Notes under the pieces: generated by a model
The model's input: only the letters and a program-made list of their open reading frames with translations
What the model was told of the DNA's origin: nothing
The model's database searches: none
Translations under genes and position numbers: made by a program
In this document: positions 35,474-44,160 of the stretch, piece by piece
How positions within the stretch are numbered: the stretch's first letter is position 1
How the letters are laid out: each line of letters starts with the position of its first letter
Assembly: GCF_018687355.1 (NCBI RefSeq)
Contig: NZ_CP061288.1
Span: 816,144-880,143, forward strand
Length of the DNA: 64,000 nt
Source: Polynucleobacter sp. VK25
Lineage (GTDB): Bacteria > Pseudomonadota > Gammaproteobacteria > Burkholderiales > Burkholderiaceae
Direction: 5' to 3'

Positions 35474-36628
35474 ATGAGTATGGTGTCGGCAACTGCGAAT
35501 GAAGTGTGGAGTGATAAGCGCTGGCTTTGGTTATTGAGTCCTTCAATTCCATTTGCTTTTACTGCCTCTATCTTTGCCTTCTCTTTGACGGGGGAGTGGC
35601 TATATTTACTCTTTGCCCCAGCGATCATTCATATCGCCATTCCTATCCTAGATCTGACGTTTGGTGAGGACTTTAGTAATCCCCCCGAGTCTGCTGTTGA
35701 AAGTCTAAACAAAGATTTTTTCTACCGCCTCATGGTTTGGCTCTATGTGCCATTTCAGATGATCGGCACTGTTTACGGAGCTTGGTTGGCAGTAACTCAA
35801 TCCTTGGATTGGTATACCTATATCGCCTTGGTATTTACCGTTGGATCTATCAATGGTATTGGTATAGGGACAGCGCATGAACTAGGACACAAACAAGAAT
35901 CTGTTGATCGTTGGCTTTCAAAATTAGCGCTAGCGCCCAGTATGTATGGTCACTTCTTTGTTGAGCATAATCGCGGTCATCACAAACGTGTAGCCACTCC
36001 CGAAGATCCCGCCAGCGCCCGCATGGGAGAGGGATTCTGGTCTTTTCTTGTCCGTACAGTGTCAGGAAGTCTGATTTCTGCATGGGATCTTGAGCGCGAG
36101 CGCTTAAAAAGAAAAGGGAAGGGTGTCTGGAGTATTCAGAATGAAAATCTGCAAGCATGGTCGCTCACCATTCTTTTATATGGCGCTCTCATCATTTGGC
36201 TGGGATGGCCTGCTCTCGTTTTCTTGGTTCTGCAGGGGATCTATGCTGCCTCGATGTTGGAGGTGGTCAATTATGTAGAGCACTATGGGTTACTGCGTCA
36301 TAAAGAGAACGGCGAGTACGTTCGCTGTGCGCCCGAGCATTCCTGGAATAGCAATCACATTGTTGGCAATATTCTGTTGTATCACCTGCAACGCCATTCA
36401 GATCATCATGCCCACCCAACTCGGCGTTATCAAGCGTTGCGTCATTTTGGAGAGGCTCCTCAATTACCTGGTGGATATGCATCTATGATCACCTTGGCCT
36501 ACTGTCCACCCCTTTGGTTCGCCTTAATGAATAAGCGAGTAGTGCGGCATTACGCTGGGGATATGAGCAAAATGAACATACACCCTTCAGCAAGGCCAAG
36601 ACTGATGAAGCGTTGGGGCGCTCAATAA
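35474..36628 (+). CDS. alkB: Alkane 1-monooxygenase
   Basis: A 384-residue membrane di-iron hydroxylase that oxidises the terminal carbon of alkanes. The three histidine boxes are HELGHK (His135-His139), EHNRGHHKRVATPEDPAS (His165, His169, His170) and LQRHSDHHAHP (His308, His311, His312), with NYVEHYGL (270-272) between. Several membrane helices precede the first box (residues 18-60 and 85-130). AGGGGTG lies nine bases before the ATG. It needs electrons from rubredoxin and rubredoxin reductase; neither is fused or adjacent. Its stop overlaps the next start. Confidence 0.94.
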   Translation: MSMVSATANEVWSDKRWLWLLSPSIPFAFTASIFAFSLTGEWLYLLFAPAIIHIAIPILDLTFGEDFSNPPESAVESLNKDFFYRLMVWLYVPFQMIGTVYGAWLAVTQSLDWYTYIALVFTVGSINGIGIGTAHELGHKQESVDRWLSKLALAPSMYGHFFVEHNRGHHKRVATPEDPASARMGEGFWSFLVRTVSGSLISAWDLERERLKRKGKGVWSIQNENLQAWSLTILLYGALIIWLGWPALVFLVLQGIYAASMLEVVNYVEHYGLLRHKENGEYVRCAPEHSWNSNHIVGNILLYHLQRHSDHHAHPTRRYQALRHFGEAPQLPGGYASMITLAYCPPLWFALMNKRVVRHYAGDMSKMNIHPSARPRLMKRWGAQ

Positions 36629-38226
36629 TGCAGCCTCAGGCCTTTGATTACATTGTCGTAGGAGGTGGGTCTGCTGGAAGTGTCATGGCTGGGCGGCTTA
36701 GTGAAGATACTGGTACAAGCGTTGCATTGCTAGAGGCTGGAGGCGAGGGCGATAGCTGGGTTGTTAAAACCCCTGCAGCTGCAGTTGCAATGCTACCCAC
36801 ATCAATTAATAACTATGCATTTCAGACATTACCCCAGAAGGGTTTAAATGGTCGCAGGGGATATCAACCCCGAGGTAAATGCTTGGGTGGATCTTCTGCG
36901 ATTAATGCCATGATTTATACAAGAGGACATCCTTCGGACTATGACCATTGGGCATCCCTAGGTAATGCGGGTTGGTCTTATAAGGAGTTGCTACCTTACT
37001 TTAAGAAAAGTGAAAACAATACCAAATTCAAGAATGAATACCACGGCAATGATGGTCCGTTATCTGTATCAACTCTGCAGTCACATAATCCTTTTCAGCA
37101 AATCTATTTAAACGCGGCAAAGGAAGCCGGCTTTCCAGTCACTGAAGACTTCAATGGTGCTGAACAAGAGGGTCTAGGAATTTACCAAGTCACCCATAAA
37201 AATGGTGAGCGTTGGAGTGCAGCGCGTGGCTATTTACATCCACATATGGGTAAACGCTCAAATCTCAATGTTCAAACTGGAGTTCAGGTTGAGCGTATTT
37301 TGTTTGAAGGAAAAAAAGCAATCGGTGTCGCGTATACGCAGGGCGGAAAACAGCACATCACACGTGCCAATAAAGAAGTTATCTTATGTGCTGGAGCTTT
37401 TCATTCGCCGCAATTATTAATGGTTTCGGGCGTAGGACCTAAAGAGCAATTAAATCAGCTTGGCATACCGGTAGTGCACGATCTACCGGGGGTGGGTCAA
37501 AACTTGCAAGACCATCCAGACTTTATCTTTGGGTACTCAGCTAATAGTCTGGATCTGATTGGCATTTCTTTGGGTGGCACCGTTAAGTTGGCCGGTGAAA
37601 TTGTCAAGTACGTCCGTTCACGCCAAGGCATGATCGCCACTAACTTCGCAGAGGCGGGCGGTTTTCTGAAAACGGATCCCACTCTTGCGGCACCTGACGT
37701 GCAGTTGCATTTTGTAGTCAGCCTAGTAGAGGACCATGCCCGTAAATTGCATATGGCTCATGGCTACTCATGCCATGTTTGCGTTCTCAGACCAAAGAGT
37801 CGAGGGCAAGTGACATTAGCAACTGCGAGTATGAAAGATGCACCATTCATAGATCCTGGCTTTTTAGAGGAAGAGGATGATCTTGAAACACTGGTTAAGG
37901 GTTATCAATTAACTAAAAGATTGATGGATGCCCCTACGTTTACAAAGATACGCAAGCAAGATGTCTTTACGCCGAATGTAAAAACGGACGACGACATTCG
38001 GAAGATTATTCGGGGGAGGGCGGATACCGTTTATCACCCGGTGGGCACCTGCAAAATGGGCAATGACCCAATGGCTGTAGTGGACTCAACTCTTAAAGTT
38101 CATGGCATTGAAAGCCTACGCGTAGTCGACGCATCCATCATGCCAACCCTGGTCGGCGGCAATACCAACGCCCCAGTTATCGCTATAGCTGAAAAAGCAA
38201 TAGATCTCATTCGGGCAGATCGCTAA
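36628..38226 (+). CDS. alkJ: GMC-family FAD alcohol dehydrogenase, AlkJ-like
   Basis: A 532-residue flavoprotein. The FAD site is DYIVVGGGSAGSVMAGRL near 6-23, with GGSSAINAMIYTRG and GAFHSPQLLMVSGVGP as the two GMC signatures. VYHPVGTCKMG near 473-483 holds the active-site His and VGGNTNAPVIAIAEKA closes the fold. In alkane users AlkJ oxidises the alcohol made by AlkB at the membrane. It is coupled to alkB by TAATG, so alkanol oxidation is the most likely role, although choline-dehydrogenase-like GMC enzymes look similar. Confidence 0.88.
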   Translation: MQPQAFDYIVVGGGSAGSVMAGRLSEDTGTSVALLEAGGEGDSWVVKTPAAAVAMLPTSINNYAFQTLPQKGLNGRRGYQPRGKCLGGSSAINAMIYTRGHPSDYDHWASLGNAGWSYKELLPYFKKSENNTKFKNEYHGNDGPLSVSTLQSHNPFQQIYLNAAKEAGFPVTEDFNGAEQEGLGIYQVTHKNGERWSAARGYLHPHMGKRSNLNVQTGVQVERILFEGKKAIGVAYTQGGKQHITRANKEVILCAGAFHSPQLLMVSGVGPKEQLNQLGIPVVHDLPGVGQNLQDHPDFIFGYSANSLDLIGISLGGTVKLAGEIVKYVRSRQGMIATNFAEAGGFLKTDPTLAAPDVQLHFVVSLVEDHARKLHMAHGYSCHVCVLRPKSRGQVTLATASMKDAPFIDPGFLEEEDDLETLVKGYQLTKRLMDAPTFTKIRKQDVFTPNVKTDDDIRKIIRGRADTVYHPVGTCKMGNDPMAVVDSTLKVHGIESLRVVDASIMPTLVGGNTNAPVIAIAEKAIDLIRADR

Positions 38227-38987
38227 TCTAAGCCCTCAAAATTGGGGGCACGTTTTTCTAAAAATGCAGTAAGTGCTTCTTTAGCTGCTGGGCTATGAAG
38301 TCTATCAATGAAGAGTCTTCCCTCTACATCAATCTGATGAAGTACCGCAGCCTTCAGTTCACTACCTTTTAATAAGGACTTGGTTCGCAAAATAGAGCCC
38401 GAGGAGAGAGCGGTGAGCTTCTTGGCTCTTTGCTCCGCATAAGGCAATGCGGACGACTCTGAAATCACCTTGTTTACGAATCCAATCCCCTGGGCATCAT
38501 CTGCGCTGATGGGTTCACCGAAAAGCAATATCTCTGATGCTTTTTGATGGCCAACGAGACGAGGCAGTAGCAAAGAAACAGCACCCTCAGGGACCAATCC
38601 TAGCGAGACAAAAGGAAAGATAAAACGAGCATCCTTTTGGGCATAGACTAAATCACAATGAAACAGGAGTGTTGCGCCGATACCAACTGCCACGCCATCT
38701 ACCGCTGCAATCAATGGTTTGCTAAGGCTCGCAAGTACCTTTAATAAATTAATCGGCGGGGCATCTTCATGGGTAATGGGTGATTTCATGAAATCAGCAA
38801 TATCATTCCCGGCGGAGAAGGCATTCCCAGCGCCAGAAATCAACATTACCTTTACATGAGGATTCTGATCGCCCTCAGAAAGTATCTGCGTCAGCTCGCG
38901 ATACATCGCGTTGGTAAATGCATTCTTCTTCTCGGGGCGGTTTAGTAATATCTTAAGAATACCGTCCGTTAGTTGATGATTAATCAT
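38223..38987 (-). CDS. Enoyl-CoA hydratase/isomerase family protein
   Basis: A 254-residue crotonase. The oxyanion-hole segments are LISGAGNAFSAGNDIADF near 50-67 and AAVDGVAVGIGATLLFHCDL near 93-112, with PEGAVSLLLPRLVG near 135. The glutamate of PEG is in the place of a catalytic acid. It may hydrate or isomerise an unsaturated acyl-CoA in beta-oxidation. It converges on alkJ with a four-base overlap and is the last gene of the minus-strand fatty acid run. Confidence 0.87.
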   Translation of the reverse strand: MINHQLTDGILKILLNRPEKKNAFTNAMYRELTQILSEGDQNPHVKVMLISGAGNAFSAGNDIADFMKSPITHEDAPPINLLKVLASLSKPLIAAVDGVAVGIGATLLFHCDLVYAQKDARFIFPFVSLGLVPEGAVSLLLPRLVGHQKASEILLFGEPISADDAQGIGFVNKVISESSALPYAEQRAKKLTALSSGSILRTKSLLKGSELKAAVLHQIDVEGRLFIDRLHSPAAKEALTAFLEKRAPNFEGLD

Positions 38988-38992
38988 GTGAG

Positions 38993-39973
38993 TTATGCAG
39001 AGCCTTTGAGCAAATCGGTTTTAGTCTGATCGTATTCAGCTTTTAAACGAGCAACGAACTGCGCTGTAGGTGTAACTGCCTTAACTGCCCCAATACCTTG
39101 GCCGCAGCCCCAGATATCTTTCCAGGCTTTCTGAGCTGCACCACCAAAGTTCATCTTACTTGGATCACTCTCAGGAAGATTTTCTGGGTCTAAGCCAGCA
39201 TTCCGTATTGACGGTGCCAAGTAGTTTCCAGATACGCCGGTAAATAAGTTACTCAAGATAATATCGTCTGAGTTGCAGTCGACCACCGCTTGTTTGTAGT
39301 CATCGCTCGCACGAGCTTCTTCAGTAGCAATGAACGCTGAACCTATATAAGCATAGTCAGCACCGATGGCCTGAGCAGCTAAGATCGCACCACCAGTAGC
39401 AATGGAGCCGCTAAGAACCAGCGGACCTTTAAACCATTCCCGAATTTCTTGTATCAATGCAAATGGACTTTTAATTCCGGCATGTCCGCCGGCACCAGCC
39501 GCAACAGCAATTAAGCCATCAGCCCCTTTTTCGATTGCTTTTTTGGCAAAAGCATTATTGATGATGTCGTGTAACACGATGCCGCCATAGCTATGTGCGG
39601 CGATATTGATTTCTTCACGTGCACCGAGAGAAGTGATGATGATGGGTACCTTATATTTGACGCATAAGGCCATGTCGTGCTCAAGACGGTCATTGCTCTT
39701 ATGCACAATTTGATTGATGGCAAAAGGCGCAGCAGGCTTTTCCGGATGCTCTCGGTTATACGCCTCTAATGCAGTAGTAATTTCAATTAACCATTCCTCA
39801 AGCTGTTCAGCCGGCCTAGCGTTTAGGGCAGGCATAGAGCCAATCACACCTGCTTTGCACTGGGCAATGAGCAATTTGGGATTGCTAACAATAAAAAGGG
39901 GTGCAGCAATGACGGGTAAATTACCCTCCGCCAAATGTTTGCGTAAAACTTCTGGAAGAGGTTGATTGCTCAT
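38993..39973 (-). CDS. Nitronate monooxygenase-like flavoprotein
   Basis: A 326-residue FMN TIM barrel of the 2-nitropropane dioxygenase family. Motifs include LPVIAAPLFIVSNP near the start, GADGLIAVAAGAGGHAG (with the catalytic His), GPLVLSGSIATGGAILAAQA and GADYAYIGSAF for FMN binding. Some family members act in fatty acid operons with unknown substrates, so the nitronate role is only a family label. An in-frame TTG at 39985 would add four residues. It lies between the enoyl-CoA hydratase and the DUF2147 gene. Confidence 0.85.
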   Translation of the reverse strand: MSNQPLPEVLRKHLAEGNLPVIAAPLFIVSNPKLLIAQCKAGVIGSMPALNARPAEQLEEWLIEITTALEAYNREHPEKPAAPFAINQIVHKSNDRLEHDMALCVKYKVPIIITSLGAREEINIAAHSYGGIVLHDIINNAFAKKAIEKGADGLIAVAAGAGGHAGIKSPFALIQEIREWFKGPLVLSGSIATGGAILAAQAIGADYAYIGSAFIATEEARASDDYKQAVVDCNSDDIILSNLFTGVSGNYLAPSIRNAGLDPENLPESDPSKMNFGGAAQKAWKDIWGCGQGIGAVKAVTPTAQFVARLKAEYDQTKTDLLKGSA

Positions 39974-39997
39974 ATTTATTTTCAATAGTGAATTGAC

Positions 39998-40453
39998 TTA
40001 CTGCTCAGCTTTGTACCAAACCTGGGTACGACCTAGCAATGGAACGCCAATATAGCCACGGACATCCATCTTTTTACCATCTTCAGTCGTGACTTTGACG
40101 CGATAGATTTCGCCTTCTTCAGGATCCAAAATTCTGCCGTCTGACCAGGCCCCTGGTTTATCTCGTTTTAGATCAGTCATGATCCTCATTCCAAGAATGG
40201 GTTTATCTTTACGATCATCTTTACACAGTGTGCAATACACCAAAGGCTTTTCATTAGGCTTGGGGAAAGTTTTAATGATGGTTCCCTCAAGCTTGCCGTT
40301 CACTTCTTCAATCTTGATTAAAGAAGAGGGCTCATTGGTCTTGTCATCAATCGTTTTCCAGACCCCAATTGCTGGGTCGGTGGCTTGAGCATATGTATTT
40401 CCAGCTACCAGACCAAAAAGGCAGGCCGATAGAACTAATTGCTTCTTGATCAT
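39998..40453 (-). CDS. DUF2147 secreted protein
   Basis: A 151-residue protein with signal peptide MIKKQLVLSACLFGLVAGNTYAQ. The mature part has the DUF2147 pattern: IGVWKTIDD, CTLCKDDRKDKPILGM, GRILDPEEGEIYR and GYIGVPLLGRTQVW. DUF2147 proteins are small beta-barrel-like periplasmic proteins of unknown role. AGGAGA before ATG 40453 decides the start; a longer frame runs into the thiolase gene. It sits inside a fatty acid degradation operon, so an envelope role in lipid uptake can be guessed. Confidence 0.85.
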   Translation of the reverse strand: MIKKQLVLSACLFGLVAGNTYAQATDPAIGVWKTIDDKTNEPSSLIKIEEVNGKLEGTIIKTFPKPNEKPLVYCTLCKDDRKDKPILGMRIMTDLKRDKPGAWSDGRILDPEEGEIYRVKVTTEDGKKMDVRGYIGVPLLGRTQVWYKAEQ

Positions 40454-40494
40454 TCTGTTGTCTCCTAATATTGATTGTTGTTGATTCATGTTGA

Positions 40495-41691
40495 TTAGCA
40501 ACGCTCGAATATTCCAGCAGCGCCCATGCCGGTACCCACGCACATGGTCACCATTGCATGCTTGAGATTGCGTCTCTGTAGCGCATGAATCGCCGTTGCA
40601 GCACGTATTGCACCAGTTGCGCCTAGGGGATGTCCAAGGGCAATAGCGCTACCTAAGGGGTTAACTTTGCTTTGGTCTAAACCAAGATCCCGAATGACGG
40701 CTAAAGACTGGGCTGCAAATGCCTCGTTCAGTTCAATCCAATCCAAATCCTGCAAATTGAGGCCAGCCAATTTCAATGCAGCCGGAATCGCTTCTTTAGG
40801 ACCAATACCCATAATCTCTGGAGGAACACCTTTCACCGCAAAGCTAACAAAGCGTGCCAAAGGAGTGAGGCCAAAGGTCTTAATTGCCTTTTCACTTGCC
40901 AAGATCAGTGCGCCGACACCGTCGGAAGTTTGTGAGCTATTGCCAGCCGTAACGCTGCCTCTAGCAGCGAACGGAGATTTGAGTTTCGCCAAACCTTCTA
41001 GTGAGGTGTCAACACGTGGGCCTTCGTCTTTCAAAAATTCGCGCCACTGGACATCTACTTGACCCTTATCTAGGTTCATCGAGCGATGGGCTACTTTAAC
41101 CGGGAAGATTTCAGAGTTAAATTCACCGGCTGCTTGAGCTGCCATGGCTTTTTGGTGAGAGTGAAAAGCAAAAGCATCTTGATCTTCACGACTGATCTTC
41201 CATTGCTGCGCCACCTTCTCAGCAGTCAAGCCCATGCCGTAAGCAATCCCAATATTCTCATCACCCATAAAGATTTCAGGTGACATTGATGGAGAATTGC
41301 CACCCATCGGCACCATACTCATTGATTCCACGCCACCGGCAATCATCACATCTGCTTCACCAACCCGAATGCGATCAGCCGCCATCACAATGGCATTTAA
41401 GCCGGATGAACAGAAGCGGTTGACGGTAATGCCGCCAACAGTATCGGGAAGACCTCCTAAAAGAAGTCCAATACGAGCCACATTCAAGCCTTGTTGGCCT
41501 TCTGGCATAGCGCACCCAATAATGGCGTCTTCAATAGCTTTGGGATCTAGGGTAGGGACTTGCGTCAGGATGTGTTGCAGAGCATTGCCAAGCAAATCAT
41601 CTGGCCGAGTATTTTTTAATGCGCCCCGTCCAGACCTACCAACAGCACTGCGAGTGGCTGCAACGATATAGGCGTCTTGAATATTTTTCAT
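40495..41691 (-). CDS. Acetyl-CoA acyltransferase (thiolase)
   Basis: A 398-residue thiolase that releases acetyl-CoA from 3-ketoacyl-CoA in beta-oxidation. The nucleophile Cys94 is in NRFCSSGLNA, His354 in ALGHPLGATGA and the acid Cys384 in CVGTGMGAAGIFERC. AAQSLAVIRDLGLD and NPLGSAIALGHPLG are standard. It lies 17 bases downstream of the FadB-like gene on the same strand, so the pair make up an FadAB-type complex. Confidence 0.93.
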   Translation of the reverse strand: MKNIQDAYIVAATRSAVGRSGRGALKNTRPDDLLGNALQHILTQVPTLDPKAIEDAIIGCAMPEGQQGLNVARIGLLLGGLPDTVGGITVNRFCSSGLNAIVMAADRIRVGEADVMIAGGVESMSMVPMGGNSPSMSPEIFMGDENIGIAYGMGLTAEKVAQQWKISREDQDAFAFHSHQKAMAAQAAGEFNSEIFPVKVAHRSMNLDKGQVDVQWREFLKDEGPRVDTSLEGLAKLKSPFAARGSVTAGNSSQTSDGVGALILASEKAIKTFGLTPLARFVSFAVKGVPPEIMGIGPKEAIPAALKLAGLNLQDLDWIELNEAFAAQSLAVIRDLGLDQSKVNPLGSAIALGHPLGATGAIRAATAIHALQRRNLKHAMVTMCVGTGMGAAGIFERC

Positions 41692-41708
41692 AGTGATATC
41701 TCGGTAAA

Positions 41709-44150
41709 TTAGTTTCTAACAGGCTTGCCAGTTTGGAGGATGCCCATAATCCGTTCCATGGACTTAGGATGACCAATGAGTTCCACAAACGCCTGGCGTT
41801 CAAGCTTGAGGAGCCATTCTTCGGTAACTAGCGTTCCCGCATCGACATCACCGCCAGTAATAATCTCGATGATTTTCTTAGCAATGTGCGCATCATGCTC
41901 GGAGATAAATCCACCATCGCGCATATTCACTACCTGACCCATCACTGTTGCTGCTACAGAACGGCCACCAACCGGTATTAAGGTTGGGATGGGAGGTCTA
42001 TAGCCACAGTAGCGCATTGCCTTGACTTGATCTTGTGCCAAAGCAAGCAATTCATATACGTTTGGAACAATGATGTCGCCTTTTTGTAGGTAAGCCATCT
42101 TCATAGCCTCTTGCGCAGATGATGAAACCTTAGCCATCGCGGCATTTTCAAATGAAGCTTTGGTGAAATCTAAATAATTAGTGTTGCCAGCAAGCGCTAC
42201 ACCTTGAGCAGCACGAATAGCCGCTTCTTTAAGTCCACCACCAGCGGGCAACAGACCAACACCAACCTCTACTAGGCCGATATAGCTTTCCATAGCAGCA
42301 ACCCTACGCGCTGATTGGAGGACCAATTCACAGCCGCCTCCCAAGGCGATGCCAGAGACTGCAGCAACCACAGGAACTTGAGAGTATTTGATCTTCATCA
42401 TCGTGTCTTGAAACTCTTTGACGAATGGCTCAACTCCAGCGGGACCACCTTTCATGACCATTGGCATTGCGGCTTCTAAATTGGCGCCGGCTGAGAAGGG
42501 GCCACCAGGTGTGCCGAGTTTGAGTGAAGTCGGTTGCCAGATGACCAAGCCAGCATAGTGAGCTTCTGCGATCTCAACGGCTTTTTGCAAACCGCTTAAT
42601 ACGTCAGGGCTAAAAGTATTCATCTTCGAGCGGAATGAAGCTATCAAAACCTCAGGTTGATTGGCATCAACCCAAGCGCGGAAGTCTGTGTTTTCAAAAA
42701 TAGTCGTGCCCGCTGTTTTAGGATCAGGTGAGCCATCGCCTAGTAGTGGTGCTCTAAACACCTGCTTTTGATATACCGGCAAAGAGGAGCGGGGAATGTA
42801 TTTATTCTCAGAAGCGGACCATGAGCCTTCTGGTGTGTGGAAAGCTTGTTTATCAGCAACTGGACCACTAAACAACCAAGCAGGTAAAGGCTCTTTACTG
42901 AGTGTTTTACCAGCATCAATATCTTCTTTGATCCAGTTAGCTACTTGTGAAACACCGGCAGCTTGCCAGTCCTCAAAGGGGCCCAAATTCCAGCCATAAC
43001 CCCAGCGCATTGCAAAGTCAATTTCTCGGGCAGATTGCGCAATATCTCCAAGATGAATTGCACAGTAGTGGAAGATATCGCGATAGATCGCCCATAAGAA
43101 TTGCGCTTGTGGCTCTTCAGTCTCTCTGAGGAGGCCGAGACGATCAGCAATCGGCCTTTTGAGAATGCGCTCAATCAGCGGCTCAATTGTTGCTGTAGAA
43201 GGCTTGTATTCACCAGTAGCCGCATCCAAGACAAGAACATTCTTACCATCCTTGCGATAAAAGCCTGCTTTTGTCTTTTGACCTAGCGCACCTTTTGCAA
43301 TGAGTTGGCTCAACACTTCAGGCGTTTTAAAGAGAGCCGAGAAAGAATCACCCTGTAAGGAGTTTTCCATGGTCTTAATGACGTGAGCCATAGTGTCTAA
43401 GCCAACAACATCACTGGTTCTAAAAGTGGCTGACTTAGCACGGCCCAATTTGCTGCCGGTAATGGCGTCAACCTCATCAAAACCTAGACCAAACTTTTGC
43501 GCTTCAGCAAAGACTGCCAAGATTGAGAAAACCCCCACACGATTGCCAATAAAGTTTGGCGTATCTTTGGCTCGTACCACCCCTTTACCCATTGTGGAGG
43601 TCATAAAGGTTTCTAATGCATCCAATACGGCAGGATCAGTATCCGCCGCTGGGATAAGTTCTAGTAGGTGCATATAGCGTGGTGGATTAAAAAAGTGCAC
43701 ACCACAAAAGCGTTTCTTTAGGTCACCAGAAAAACCTTTTGCAAGTTCACCAATAGGAAGGCCTGAGGTATTGGTTGCAAATAGCGCATGTGCCGGTATA
43801 TGGGGGGCTACTTTTTCATAGAGAGCATGTTTCCAATCTAAACGCTCTGCAATGGCTTCAATAATGAGGTCGCAACCTGCTAGAAGCCCTAAGTCATCCT
43901 CATAGTTCGCAGGAGTAATCAGATTAGCATCTGAAGACAAACCTAGTGGAGCGGGCTTCAGTTTTTTGAGATTCTCAATCGCTTTCAGTGCAATCGCATT
44001 TTTATTAACCGGTTTGCCATCATCAGATTTGCCTGGCAAGTCAAACAAAATAACTGGCAGCCCAACGTTAATACATTGCGCCGCAATCTGAGCGCCCATG
44101 ACACCAGCACCGAGGATGGCTACTTTTTTAATGATCTTGTTATCACTCAT
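41709..44150 (-). CDS. 3-hydroxyacyl-CoA dehydrogenase / enoyl-CoA hydratase fusion (FadN-like)
   Basis: An 813-residue protein with the dehydrogenase first: VAILGAGVMGAQIAAQCI near 11-28 is the NAD site, AIAERLDWKHALYEKV and VHFFNPPRYMHLLEL follow, and a helical dehydrogenase C-domain runs to about 410. A crotonase-like region comes after residue 500 (VAAVSGIALGGGCELVLQSAR in two parts near 605-625). This order is that of FadN in Bacillus and of FadB2-type proteins, opposite to E. coli FadB. It performs the hydration and oxidation steps with the adjacent thiolase. Confidence 0.92.
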   Translation of the reverse strand: MSDNKIIKKVAILGAGVMGAQIAAQCINVGLPVILFDLPGKSDDGKPVNKNAIALKAIENLKKLKPAPLGLSSDANLITPANYEDDLGLLAGCDLIIEAIAERLDWKHALYEKVAPHIPAHALFATNTSGLPIGELAKGFSGDLKKRFCGVHFFNPPRYMHLLELIPAADTDPAVLDALETFMTSTMGKGVVRAKDTPNFIGNRVGVFSILAVFAEAQKFGLGFDEVDAITGSKLGRAKSATFRTSDVVGLDTMAHVIKTMENSLQGDSFSALFKTPEVLSQLIAKGALGQKTKAGFYRKDGKNVLVLDAATGEYKPSTATIEPLIERILKRPIADRLGLLRETEEPQAQFLWAIYRDIFHYCAIHLGDIAQSAREIDFAMRWGYGWNLGPFEDWQAAGVSQVANWIKEDIDAGKTLSKEPLPAWLFSGPVADKQAFHTPEGSWSASENKYIPRSSLPVYQKQVFRAPLLGDGSPDPKTAGTTIFENTDFRAWVDANQPEVLIASFRSKMNTFSPDVLSGLQKAVEIAEAHYAGLVIWQPTSLKLGTPGGPFSAGANLEAAMPMVMKGGPAGVEPFVKEFQDTMMKIKYSQVPVVAAVSGIALGGGCELVLQSARRVAAMESYIGLVEVGVGLLPAGGGLKEAAIRAAQGVALAGNTNYLDFTKASFENAAMAKVSSSAQEAMKMAYLQKGDIIVPNVYELLALAQDQVKAMRYCGYRPPIPTLIPVGGRSVAATVMGQVVNMRDGGFISEHDAHIAKKIIEIITGGDVDAGTLVTEEWLLKLERQAFVELIGHPKSMERIMGILQTGKPVRN

Positions 44151-44160
44151 ATTCAGTCTT

